Assembly (NCBI RefSeq): GCF_036289405.1
Contig: NZ_JAYFFI010000002.1
Coordinates: 1 to 64,000, forward strand
Origin: Pseudoramibacter faecis
GTDB taxonomy: Bacteria; Bacillota; Clostridia; Eubacteriales; Eubacteriaceae
Length of the DNA stretch: 64,000 nucleotides
Reading direction: 5' to 3'
Shown here: positions 52,292 through 60,755 of the stretch, in pieces
How positions within the stretch are numbered: the first letter of the stretch is position 1
How the letters are laid out: every line of letters starts with the position of its first letter
Translations under genes and position numbers: made by a program
The notes under the pieces: model-generated
Told to the model about the DNA's origin: nothing
Databases searched by the model: none
Seen by the model: only the letters and a program-made list of their open reading frames with translations

Positions 52292-52846
52292 ATGAGATTT
52301 TATCAAGATAAAAAAGTGCATCTTTGGATCACCATCATCCTCACTGCTGCGATTTTCATGGCCATTCATATCAACTTTCGCCATTATGGATTCTATTACG
52401 CCACCCACATGCCCCACGCCAAAGATGAATATCCCGTGGTGCGAGAAATTGACCGATTGATGCTTCCCGCAAAGATTAACGCCGTCTATCCAAGTTCCGT
52501 AAACATTGATAAACCCGACTTCAATTTTAATCCCGGTACAATTTTTGTTGATCATATGTATCAAAAGGGTGATCTGTGGTATCTCACGAAAACGGATGTA
52601 AACTATTGTCCGAATGGGGATATTGTTGGGCCGTGCATGGCCTACACGTTCAGTTCCTTCCGGTATCGAATTTCTAAAATTCATTACGAACATTTGTCCC
52701 CGCACCGGGGAGATCGGGAAAAATTATTAGCGCCACTCGAGGATTTAACGACTCGCCTGAAGCGCGAATCCCCGCGGCCCAAAATCAACCTGCAATGGCT
52801 GTATAATCTTAGTGTGAAATTTCGGCCCAACCCGAAAGCGGACTGA
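52292..52846 (+). CDS. Membrane-anchored paralogue 3
   Basis: This 184-residue homologue has a membrane segment at about 12-30 (WITIILTAAIFMAIHI), YYATHMPHAKDEYPVVRE and a C-terminal RLKRESPRPKINLQWLYNLSVKFRPN block nearly identical to copy 1. It lies 21 bp after copy 2 with a weak ribosome binding site and is followed by a strong terminator, ending the locus. Confidence 0.78.
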   Translation: MRFYQDKKVHLWITIILTAAIFMAIHINFRHYGFYYATHMPHAKDEYPVVREIDRLMLPAKINAVYPSSVNIDKPDFNFNPGTIFVDHMYQKGDLWYLTKTDVNYCPNGDIVGPCMAYTFSSFRYRISKIHYEHLSPHRGDREKLLAPLEDLTTRLKRESPRPKINLQWLYNLSVKFRPNPKAD

Positions 52847-52851
52847 CAATC

Positions 52852-52884
52852 AAAAAACCGGACGGCGATGCCGTCCGGTTTTTT
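52852..52884. terminator. Bidirectional terminator closing the effector-like locus
   Basis: A perfect 15-bp stem with A6 and T6 ends and a GAT loop (52852-52866 with 52870-52884). It also ends the converging betaine-transporter transcript. Confidence 0.92.
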
Positions 52885-52915
52885 GCTTTATTAAAGGGCT
52901 TCTTTGCCGGGCCGC

Positions 52916-54433
52916 CTATAGTAGTCCTTTTTTCTTCAGGAAGTCAATTGCCACATCATCCACCGTCCGGCCCTTGACATCCACCTGATACGTCATCTCG
53001 GACATTTCCTCCGTGGAGATCTTGCCGTCCAACGACGACAACACCTTCTTTAAATTGGGCGCCGTCTTGGCAAATTTCGTCAAGGTATCCTCTCTTATGA
53101 GGAAGGCGCCGTTGTATTCCGGGAAGAAGTGCTTGTCGTCTTTTAATATAACCAGCTTCGCCTTTTTGTTCAGACCGTCTGTCGCAAACACCTCTGTCAC
53201 ATCAAACTCTCCTTTTTCGATCGCCGAGTATTTCAGGCTGACATCCACCGATTTTTGATTCTTGAATTTCAGATTGTAGAACTTCACGAAAGGATTGTAC
53301 TTCATACTGCCCTCTTCCGTGAAAAATTCATGCTCTGCGCCAAAGGTCAACTCGGGAGCCACCTTTTCCAAATCCGAAACCTTTTTCAAGTTGTACTTAT
53401 CCGCCAACTTGCGCGGCACTGCGATAGCATAGGTGTTGTTAAATCCCAATTTACCCAGCATGGTCAGACCTTCTCTTTTCTTTCCCAATTGATTGGTGTA
53501 TTGGTATAAGCTTTTCCCTTTAGGGACGTCCGTCGGATCCTTATGCAGGAATGTCGTGAGCAATGTTCCGTCATAGCTGATCATCATATCGCAGCTATGT
53601 TTCTTGCCGATCAGTGCCTTGTAGTTGTTAACCTGGGACATCTGATCCTGAATGGTCACATTCAAATCCGTCTTTCCCTCCACAAGATGCTTGATCATGT
53701 GATGCATAATCTGAGTCTCGGTGTAATCACCGTCATAAAGCATCAGGTTCCCCGCCGAATTGGAACCGGCCACCTGAAAAGGAACCGTGACCATAAAGGC
53801 GACGAAGACGATGAGTATCGATGAAATGACCCGCTTCATGCTGCTGTGGGATTTTCTTATCTGCGCTTCGCTGACACCCATCAGAAGATCCAATACAACC
53901 GCAATCAACATCAGTGCCCCGGTAGCGGTCAGGATCATCTTCATATCCTGTATTCGGATGGCTTTATTCATGACGCCGCCGATACCGCCGCCGCCGACAA
54001 AGGCTGCAAATACCGCGATGCCGATGGCGTTGACCAAGGCAATCCTTATTCCTGTAAATACCGTGGGAAAGGCGATCGGAAATTCCACCTGCGTCAGCCG
54101 CTCCATCGAAGTCATCCCGACACCCTTGGCGGCTTCCTCGACACCCGGGTCTATTCCCGAAAGGCCGAGGCAGGTATTTTGAACGATTGGAAGCAGCGAA
54201 TAGAGGGTGATCCCAATGACGACCGTCAGTTTTCCGGGACCTGCCAGAATCATGATTAAGCCAAGGAGGGCCAAGGCCGGTATCGTCTGAAGGATATCCA
54301 CCGCCTTCAGGATAAGCCCTCTGCTCTTTGGCATCATATAGGCGCATACGCCCAAAGGGATGCCGATTAAAATCGATAGGGTGATGGCCGCCAGCACCAA
54401 AAACATGTGCTCCATTATCAAGCTGAAAGTCAT
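52916..54433 (-). CDS. Betaine-type ABC transporter: permease fused to substrate-binding domain
   Basis: This 505-residue fusion has an N-terminal BPD_transp_1 permease with about five to six membrane segments (to about 195). After a further membrane segment (about 200-220), an OpuAC-type quaternary-amine-binding domain (about 228-505) is displayed outside the cell. Such permease-binding protein fusions occur in BusB- and OpuC-like importers for glycine betaine, carnitine or choline. It lies directly after a second permease gene, with GGAGGTG before its ATG. Confidence 0.88.
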   Translation of the reverse strand: MTFSLIMEHMFLVLAAITLSILIGIPLGVCAYMMPKSRGLILKAVDILQTIPALALLGLIMILAGPGKLTVVIGITLYSLLPIVQNTCLGLSGIDPGVEEAAKGVGMTSMERLTQVEFPIAFPTVFTGIRIALVNAIGIAVFAAFVGGGGIGGVMNKAIRIQDMKMILTATGALMLIAVVLDLLMGVSEAQIRKSHSSMKRVISSILIVFVAFMVTVPFQVAGSNSAGNLMLYDGDYTETQIMHHMIKHLVEGKTDLNVTIQDQMSQVNNYKALIGKKHSCDMMISYDGTLLTTFLHKDPTDVPKGKSLYQYTNQLGKKREGLTMLGKLGFNNTYAIAVPRKLADKYNLKKVSDLEKVAPELTFGAEHEFFTEEGSMKYNPFVKFYNLKFKNQKSVDVSLKYSAIEKGEFDVTEVFATDGLNKKAKLVILKDDKHFFPEYNGAFLIREDTLTKFAKTAPNLKKVLSSLDGKISTEEMSEMTYQVDVKGRTVDDVAIDFLKKKGLL

Positions 54434-55072
54434 TTATCTTCTCACCTCCCGAATGCCTCTCGGAGTAAGTTTTTTCTGCAAAACGTCGATGATAAGCCCT
54501 AAAACGATAGCGATGACGGCCGCCGGGATGGCACCCAACAGAATCAAGGTATTGTTGTTGGAGGTGGTACCCTGATAAATAAAGTCTCCCAGACCGCCCA
54601 AACCAATCATCGCTGCCAAAACCGCCCAACTGACGGTATAGATCACCGCCATTCTGAGTCCTGCAATGATGATCGGCGAAGCCAGCGGCAATTCCACCCG
54701 CATCAACGTTTGAAAAGAAGTCATACCACAACCCCTCGCCGCTTCTACGTATTTATCTTCCACGCTGAGAATGCCGGCATACGTGTTTTTCAAAACCGGG
54801 AATATGACGTACACCGATAACGCGATGATAACCGTCATGGGCTTCATGCCGGTAATTAAAAACAATATTCCAATAAACGCAAGCCCCGGTATTGTCTGAA
54901 ATACCGATAAGATCGGCAGGATGACGACAGACCATTTGGGAACTCTTGAAAGCGCGATTCCCAGTATCATGCCGGCCGCGGCGCCTAAGGCAACCGAAAC
55001 CATCACATACAACATATGCGTCCCGATGGCGCTCAGCAGCATAGAGCCATACGTATCCATCAATGCTTTCAT
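54434..55072 (-). CDS. Betaine-type ABC transporter permease
   Basis: This 212-residue BPD_transp_1 permease of the ProW/OpuCB type has about five to six membrane segments and the EAA-loop region KYVEAARGCGMTSFQTLMRVELPLA. It overlaps the ATPase gene by four bases and abuts the fusion gene, so all three are co-translated. It forms a heterodimeric channel with the fusion's permease half. Confidence 0.9.
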   Translation of the reverse strand: MKALMDTYGSMLLSAIGTHMLYVMVSVALGAAAGMILGIALSRVPKWSVVILPILSVFQTIPGLAFIGILFLITGMKPMTVIIALSVYVIFPVLKNTYAGILSVEDKYVEAARGCGMTSFQTLMRVELPLASPIIIAGLRMAVIYTVSWAVLAAMIGLGGLGDFIYQGTTSNNNTLILLGAIPAAVIAIVLGLIIDVLQKKLTPRGIREVRR

Positions 55073-56184
55073 GATTCTTCACCTCCCCATAAATTCTCGA
55101 CTACCGAGGTGGCCACGCTGGTCTTGGTGATGATGCCGGCGATGCTTCTGTCCGCATTTAACACCACCACATAATTGGCATTTGTCTCTAACAGATATTC
55201 AAAGCTTTCTCTGGCATCGCTGCCGATGAGCACCGTTCTTGCCGTCTGCCTGATAAGCGGCTCGATGCTGCTTAATTCCTTGCCCCAGTGCATAATATCC
55301 CTGATGCTCACGGTTCCCGCAAATCGATTTTGATCATCCACCACGAGGACCGAATCCACGCTGTTTCTCGCCATCATCTCCGCACAGGCCTTAACCTGAT
55401 CGTCCTTGTGGGCAAATGCAAGATTGGTGCGCATATAATCCTCTACCTTTGTCGGCGCGATATAGTCATCTGCATGGTCACCCATGAATTCTCTCACCAG
55501 ATCGTTGGCCGGATGCGCCAGGAATTCGGCAGGACTTGCCATCTGCACGATTTTCCCACGATCCATAAAGATAATGACGTCCGCCAGCTTCAGAGCCTCA
55601 TTCATGTCGTGCGTGACGAAAATGATCGTCTTATTTAGCTTTTGCTGGAGGTCCTTGACTTCATTTTGGAGACTTTCTCTGGTCATCGGATCCAGTGCGC
55701 CGAACGGTTCGTCCATCAATACGATCGGCGGACTTGCCGCCAACGCTCTCAGCACCCCAATTCTCTGCTGCTGGCCGCCCGAAAGCTCCGACGGATATTT
55801 ATCCGCATACTCATGCATCTTCACCAAATCAAGCATTTCATTGACAATGCGGTCACATTCTGCTTTGCCGTATTTGAGCAGCTTGGGCACAACCGCAATG
55901 TTTTGTGCAACCGTCATGTTCGGAAAAAGACCGATTTCCTGAATCACATATCCGATATGTCTTCTCAGCTCCGCCTTATTCTTCGTTGAAATATCTTCGC
56001 CATCAATCAAAATCTTGCCGGAATCCGGCTTAATCAATCGATTGATGGTCTTTAGTGTTGTGGTCTTGCCGCAGCCCGACTTGCCGATCAGACAAACAAA
56101 CTGTTTGTCTTCTATATCAAATGTCAAATCATTTAATATAGTGGTCTTTCCGTACGTCTTCCTCACCTTTTCAAATCGAATCAT
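55069..56184 (-). CDS. Betaine-type ABC transporter ATP-binding protein with CBS domains
   Basis: This 371-residue OpuCA/ProV-like ATPase has Walker A GKSGCGKTT, signature LSGGQQQRIG, Walker B IVLMDEPFGALD and the switch histidine in FVTHD. Two C-terminal CBS domains (about 250-365) sense ionic strength or bind nucleotides in relatives. The ATG at 56184 lies eight bases after AGGAGG; the frame extends three codons upstream to a GTG within that site. Confidence 0.92.
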   Translation of the reverse strand: MIRFEKVRKTYGKTTILNDLTFDIEDKQFVCLIGKSGCGKTTTLKTINRLIKPDSGKILIDGEDISTKNKAELRRHIGYVIQEIGLFPNMTVAQNIAVVPKLLKYGKAECDRIVNEMLDLVKMHEYADKYPSELSGGQQQRIGVLRALAASPPIVLMDEPFGALDPMTRESLQNEVKDLQQKLNKTIIFVTHDMNEALKLADVIIFMDRGKIVQMASPAEFLAHPANDLVREFMGDHADDYIAPTKVEDYMRTNLAFAHKDDQVKACAEMMARNSVDSVLVVDDQNRFAGTVSIRDIMHWGKELSSIEPLIRQTARTVLIGSDARESFEYLLETNANYVVVLNADRSIAGIITKTSVATSVVENLWGGEES

Positions 56185-56260
56185 CAATGACACCTCCTAA
56201 TGTAAATATGTATCAACACGCGTGTTTATTATGCCCATTATCGTCGGTTTTCGATTTAAA

Positions 56261-56887
56261 TCAAAGCTGCCTGATCAGCTTTACAGAATCTTCCACGGCT
56301 TCTGCAGTTCCGATCACCACGATAATGTCTCCTTTTTCGAAAGAAAGATATGGGCCGGGAGAAATGATGGTTTCATCCTTTCTCTTGATGCCTACGATCG
56401 TGCATTTGGTATTGCTCCAAAATTTCAACTCACCGATGGTTTTTCCGATTAAATTGGAATCGTCCGGGATCGGGATTTCGTAATTCGGAAAGGGAGATTC
56501 GACCGGTGAGAGACTGATTTTTCTTTCTACAAAGTAATCCAGGGTATCCAAAAGTCTGGAATTTAATGCTTTATATTGCCTGGCTATCTCTCTGATGCTG
56601 TGATAGGCATTTCGAAGCTCGTTATCTTTCTCAATGTAACTGATGTATTTTAACGCGTTTTCCACAGATTTAACTCTTGTTCTGCTCTGAGGTTTCACCT
56701 CAACGACGTCCTTGTCCGCCAGGATGGATACCGCTCTCCTGATAGTTTCCGGAGAAACGCCATATTTTGATGCCATTATCGACATCCCGGGAATGGCTTC
56801 TCCTTCCTGTCTCTCCCCCTTGGCTATCTCTCCCGCAATATCCCGAGCGACCCATAAGCATTTTGATTGAGATTGACCTTGCTTCAT
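56261..56887 (-). CDS. busR: BusR-like GntR regulator with RCK_C domain
   Basis: This 208-residue protein combines an N-terminal GntR winged helix (ASKYGVSPETIRRAVSILADKDVVEV), a coiled-coil middle and a C-terminal RCK_C/TrkA-C domain (IGKTIGELKFWSNTKCTIVGIKR; GDIIVVIGTAEAV). This is the BusR architecture; BusR represses betaine uptake genes when bound to c-di-AMP. Its position 76 bp upstream of the ATPase gene matches. The ATG at 56887 follows GGGAGG; the first Met of the longer frame lies in that site. Confidence 0.85.
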   Translation of the reverse strand: MKQGQSQSKCLWVARDIAGEIAKGERQEGEAIPGMSIMASKYGVSPETIRRAVSILADKDVVEVKPQSRTRVKSVENALKYISYIEKDNELRNAYHSIREIARQYKALNSRLLDTLDYFVERKISLSPVESPFPNYEIPIPDDSNLIGKTIGELKFWSNTKCTIVGIKRKDETIISPGPYLSFEKGDIIVVIGTAEAVEDSVKLIRQL

Positions 56888-56928
56888 TTCCTTTATGCCT
56901 CCCATTCCTAACGATAAAGACCAATATT

Positions 56929-56958
56929 ATTTTAACACAGCCAACTTATATAAGTCAA
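56929..56958 (-). promoter_or_regulatory. Promoter of the busR-transporter operon
   Basis: On the minus strand TTGACT (56958-56953) and TAAAAT (56934-56929) are spaced 18 bp, about 40 bp upstream of the busR ATG. The short busR-ATPase gap has no clear promoter of its own, although an ACACGCGTGT palindrome is present at about 56216-56225. Confidence 0.55.
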
Positions 56959-57265
56959 ACAATGTGGCAGTTGACAGCTTTTGTGGAGACAGCCCCGCAA
57001 AATGATCGCTTGGCTTTTTAACCGCAACCCGGTCGAAAACATTTCCTATCGCGATTTATGCACCCTGATGCGGACCCTGTCCGTCTTATGCCAACGCCAC
57101 GGGCACGTCGTTTCTCGATCATACCATCATCCGCCTTTCCCCGATGAATGATTAAAGCCACCCGAGGATTTGACAGCCCGTCTTGGGCGCGCATCTCCGC
57201 GTCCCAAACGCAATAGCCGCGGCCGTTGTACAAGCTTCGATAGGGTTCGCCTCGATATAGTGCAT
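56959..57265. other. Intergenic stretch with no supportable gene
   Basis: An 89-codon minus-strand frame (57018-57287) runs through here, but it starts inside the pgm terminator region, lacks a ribosome binding site and resembles nothing I know. The stretch may be a decayed gene. No RNA or repeat is recognised. Confidence 0.4.
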
Positions 57266-57304
57266 AAAAAAACCCGCCTGCGATCATTAGATCGCAGGCG
57301 GGTT
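57266..57304 (-). terminator. Terminator after the phosphosugar mutase gene
   Basis: A perfect 15-bp stem (57271-57285 with 57290-57304) with an ATTA/TAAT loop is followed on the minus strand by a run of T residues, 17 bp after the stop codon. Confidence 0.92.
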
Positions 57305-57320
57305 TTGATGAACGGACCGC

Positions 57321-59012
57321 TTAAAGCTTCGGCAGTCTTTCGTTGACCGCAGCCTTCAGTTCTTCAAGCTTGGCATGCGCATCGGCCGCGCTCTGACCTT
57401 TCACCGAATAATACACCTTGATTTTCGGCTCGGTGCCGGAGGGACGGATCGCATACCAGGAGTCTTCGTCAAAAACGAATTTCAGCACGTTGGACACCGG
57501 CAGATCGATGGCTGTCGTCTGCCCGGTGGCTAAATCTTTGCTGAGCTGACTCTGGTAATCGTTGAATGCCGCCAGTTTCGCATCGGCAAAGGCGTCAAAA
57601 TAATCGCCGCGGAAAGCATCCATGATCTTCGCGATCTGAGCCTTGCCCGCGATGCCGTCGAGCTCGATGGACTGCACGTATTCTTCAAAATAGCCGTATT
57701 TTTCATACAAGGCCTGAAGCGCTTCGTAAAGGGTCATACCCTTATCCTTGTAATATTGAGCCATTTCGATGACCAAGGCGCTGGCCACCACGGCGTCCTT
57801 GTCTCTTGCGTAATCGCCGGCCAGATAGCCGTAGCTTTCTTCGTAGCCCATCACGAAAGTGTGCTCGCCAGTGGCCTGCCACTGCGTCATCTTTTCGCCG
57901 ATGTATTTAAAGCCGGTGAGCACGTTATAAACCGCGGCGCCGTGAGCCCGGGCGATCACCCCGCCCATTTCGCTGGTCACGATGGTTTTCACGATGGCTT
58001 TGTTGTCCGGCCAGTCGCGGCTTTCGAGCATATAATCCACCAGAAGCGCACCGGTCTGATTCCCGGTGAACACGGCGTAGTCGCCGTCGGGCTTGCGGCA
58101 GCACACGCCCAGACGGTCACTGTCCGGGTCGGTGCCGAAGATGATGTCGGCGCCTTCTTTTTCCGCCATGCCGATGGCGATGTTAAACACGGCCTTTTCT
58201 TCCGGATTGGGCTTGGCCACCGTCGGGAAATCGCCGTCGGGCAGTTCCTGCTCTTTGACCACGGACACGTGTTCATAACCCAGATCCGCAAGCACCCGGC
58301 GCACCGGAATGTTGCCGGAGCCGTGCAGCGGCGTGTAGATGATTTTTAAATCGCTGCCGGGATTGGCCCGGGCCACCGATTCCACCGCGGCGGCATAAGC
58401 ATCGTCCACTGCAGACGGCACGGTCACGATGTGGGCGTCGTCGTCCGCCGCGAGCTTTACGCCAAAATAATCGGTGATGGTTTGGATCTGCTGCACCACG
58501 GCGGCCGCCGCTTCTTCGGTGATCTGGCCGCCGTCCGGCCCGTAAACCTTGTAGCCGTTATAAATCTTCGTATTGTGCGACGCGGTGATCACGATCCCCG
58601 CCGCCGCGCCGAGATGGCGCACGGTGAACGAGAGCACCGGCACCGGGCGCAAATCATCAAAAAGATACGCCTTGATGCCGTTGGCCGCCAGCACCTGCGC
58701 CGACACCTGGGCAAACTCCTGGGAGAAATGTCGCGAGTCGTAGGCAATCGCCACGCCCTTGTCCGCATTGGCCGGATCCGCCGCGAGCAGATATTGGGCC
58801 AGCCCCTGGGTCGCCCGCGCCACCACGTACACGTTGATGCGGTTGGTCCCCATGCCGATCTTGCCGCGCATCCCCGCGGTGCCGAAAGCCAGCTCGGTGT
58901 AAAACCGATCTTCCAGTTCCTTTTCGTCGGTGATGTCCTCCAGTTCTTTGAGCATCCCGTAATCGTATTGGCCGAAGTCGAGCCACTTTTGCAAATTGTC
59001 GCGATAATCCAT
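57321..59012 (-). CDS. Phospho-sugar mutase (phosphoglucomutase/phosphomannomutase)
   Basis: This 563-residue alpha-D-phosphohexomutase has the four-domain layout. The phosphoserine loop reads TASHNTK (usually TASHNPK), the metal loop GTDPDSDRLG, the sugar loop GYEESYGY and the phosphate loop RPSGTEPKIK. It interconverts hexose-1- and hexose-6-phosphates for glycogen or cell-envelope sugars. AGGAGG precedes the ATG. Confidence 0.94.
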   Translation of the reverse strand: MDYRDNLQKWLDFGQYDYGMLKELEDITDEKELEDRFYTELAFGTAGMRGKIGMGTNRINVYVVARATQGLAQYLLAADPANADKGVAIAYDSRHFSQEFAQVSAQVLAANGIKAYLFDDLRPVPVLSFTVRHLGAAAGIVITASHNTKIYNGYKVYGPDGGQITEEAAAAVVQQIQTITDYFGVKLAADDDAHIVTVPSAVDDAYAAAVESVARANPGSDLKIIYTPLHGSGNIPVRRVLADLGYEHVSVVKEQELPDGDFPTVAKPNPEEKAVFNIAIGMAEKEGADIIFGTDPDSDRLGVCCRKPDGDYAVFTGNQTGALLVDYMLESRDWPDNKAIVKTIVTSEMGGVIARAHGAAVYNVLTGFKYIGEKMTQWQATGEHTFVMGYEESYGYLAGDYARDKDAVVASALVIEMAQYYKDKGMTLYEALQALYEKYGYFEEYVQSIELDGIAGKAQIAKIMDAFRGDYFDAFADAKLAAFNDYQSQLSKDLATGQTTAIDLPVSNVLKFVFDEDSWYAIRPSGTEPKIKVYYSVKGQSAADAHAKLEELKAAVNERLPKL

Positions 59013-59183
59013 TTTATCCTCCTAATTCGTTTTCCCTTTATGCCAAGCGCCGCCAATCGCGCGGCCACGAATAACCGATTACACTCATTATACCCCAAGC
59101 GCCGCCGATGCACAACGCCGCGGGCCATTCAAAAAATTTTCAATGCACTTTTTTCATGCGTTTTCAAAAAATCTGCCGCGCAC

Positions 59184-60608
59184 TCAGGCGACGACCGCCC
59201 GATAAAGTCGCGCCACCGCCTCGGCCATGCGCCCGTCGGGAATCGACGAATAATTGATAACAAAGGTGTGGGCGCCGGCTCCGCCGTAGTCCGAGAGCGC
59301 CGACAAGCGAATCCCCTCCCGGGCCGCATCAGCGATGAGCGCGCGGTCCGACTTCTCGGTGTCGATGGTCATCAGAAAGTGCAGCCCCGCGTTTTCCTCG
59401 GCGATCCGGGCCCGCGCCGCCAGAGGACTTGCGGCAATCACCGCGAGCAGCGTGTCCCGCCGCCGCTTATAGGCCAGGCGCGTGCGGTTAATGTGCTTTT
59501 CGTAATACCCCTCGGCGATGAAACGCGCCAGCGTGAATTGCTCAAAGGTCGACACCGTACAGGCATAAAAGCGCAGCTCTTGATAAAACCGCGCCGCCAG
59601 CGGAAATGGGAGCACCATATAGGACACGCGGACGGTGGAGGCCAGACTCTTGGTGAAGGTGTTGATATAGATCACCCGCCGGCTTTCGTCGATGGTGTAA
59701 AGCGGCGGAATGGGACGCCCGTTCATCCTAAATTCACTGTCGTAATCGTCCTCAATGATGAAGCGATCAGGCGCCTGGGACGCCCAGCCCAGCAGCTCGC
59801 AGCGCCGGCTGACGGGCATGGTCCGCCCGGTGGGAAAATGGTGGCTCGGCGTGAGGTGCACCACCGACGCCCCGCTGACCGCAAGCCGATCCGGCATCAA
59901 TCCCGCATGATCCAGCGGGATCTCGGCCACCGCCAGGCCGTGGGCCCGATAAATCTGGGCCACCTTGCGGTAGCCCGGCGTCTCCACGGCATAAATTTTG
60001 TCAAAGCCCAAAAGCTGAATCAGCAGGCCATAAAGATATTCCGTCCCGGCGCCGACGACGATCTGCTCCGGCGAGACGGCCATCCCCCGGAAATCCCGCA
60101 GATGATTCGCGATGGCCCGGCGCAGCTGGGCCATGCCGCCCGCCGGCGGGTTTTCCATCAGCGCCGGCTGCTCCCGGCTGAGCACTCTCCGGCTGATCTT
60201 TGCCCAAATTGAAAAGGGGAACCGTTCGGGGTCCGTCTGGTTGCTGGCGAAGTCGGCAAACCACTGCGGTCCCGCCAGCGTTTGCGTCAGCGCGGCCCGG
60301 ACCCGGTCGGTTTCCGGTTCGGGCGACAAAACGGCTGCCGCCTGCCGATTCCGAAACGGCAGCTCCGAAAGCGCCGCCACATAAAAGCCCCGCCGCGGCC
60401 GGGAGACGATATAGCCCTCGGAGGCGAGCTGGCCGTAGGCATTTTCCACGGTGATGGTGCTCACGCCCAGATGTTTGGCAAAGGCCCGCTTGCTGGGCAG
60501 CGCCTCCCGGGGGGCCAGCCGCCCGCCGACAATATCCTCACGGATGCATTTGTAAAGAAAAACGTAAAGGGGATCGCTCCCCGCGGCGTCTAAATCGTAG
60601 GTCAACAT
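59184..60608 (-). CDS. MocR/PdxR-like GntR-aminotransferase regulator
   Basis: This 474-residue protein has an N-terminal GntR winged helix (LPSKRAFAKHLGVSTITVENAYGQLASEGYIVSRPRRGFYV) and a C-terminal class I aminotransferase-like domain. The PLP-lysine segment is INTFTKSLASTVRVSY. MocR proteins use PLP as a sensed ligand. The divergent neighbour is a pyridoxamine kinase gene, so a PdxR-type role in vitamin B6 control is likely. GGAAGGAAA precedes the ATG. Confidence 0.88.
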   Translation of the reverse strand: MLTYDLDAAGSDPLYVFLYKCIREDIVGGRLAPREALPSKRAFAKHLGVSTITVENAYGQLASEGYIVSRPRRGFYVAALSELPFRNRQAAAVLSPEPETDRVRAALTQTLAGPQWFADFASNQTDPERFPFSIWAKISRRVLSREQPALMENPPAGGMAQLRRAIANHLRDFRGMAVSPEQIVVGAGTEYLYGLLIQLLGFDKIYAVETPGYRKVAQIYRAHGLAVAEIPLDHAGLMPDRLAVSGASVVHLTPSHHFPTGRTMPVSRRCELLGWASQAPDRFIIEDDYDSEFRMNGRPIPPLYTIDESRRVIYINTFTKSLASTVRVSYMVLPFPLAARFYQELRFYACTVSTFEQFTLARFIAEGYYEKHINRTRLAYKRRRDTLLAVIAASPLAARARIAEENAGLHFLMTIDTEKSDRALIADAAREGIRLSALSDYGGAGAHTFVINYSSIPDGRMAEAVARLYRAVVA

Positions 60609-60624
60609 CGGTTTCCTTCCAAAC

Positions 60625-60682
60625 TGACCATCATAAATTATTTTAAATTGGCTCTTTGAAGATGGTCAAATCCCATTATAAT
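60625..60682. promoter_or_regulatory. Divergent pdxR/pdxY promoters with inverted-repeat operator
   Basis: TGACCATC (60625-60632) and GATGGTCA (60661-60668) form a perfect 8-bp inverted repeat. The right arm overlaps TTGACC (60669-60664), the -35 of the regulator promoter, which is paired after 18 bp with TAAAAT (60645-60640). The same arm lies just before TATAAT (60677-60682) of the kinase promoter. The left arm covers the likely regulator start site. Confidence 0.65.
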
Positions 60683-60755
60683 ATAAAAGGCCCGTCAAAT
60701 ACAAACCGAGCATCGACGGACCAGAGACTTTAAAAAATTCAGAAGAGGTACCATT

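Noticed and set aside
57018..57287. 89-codon minus-strand frame after the phosphosugar mutase gene
   Set aside because: It begins inside the terminator stem and has no ribosome binding site or recognisable homology.
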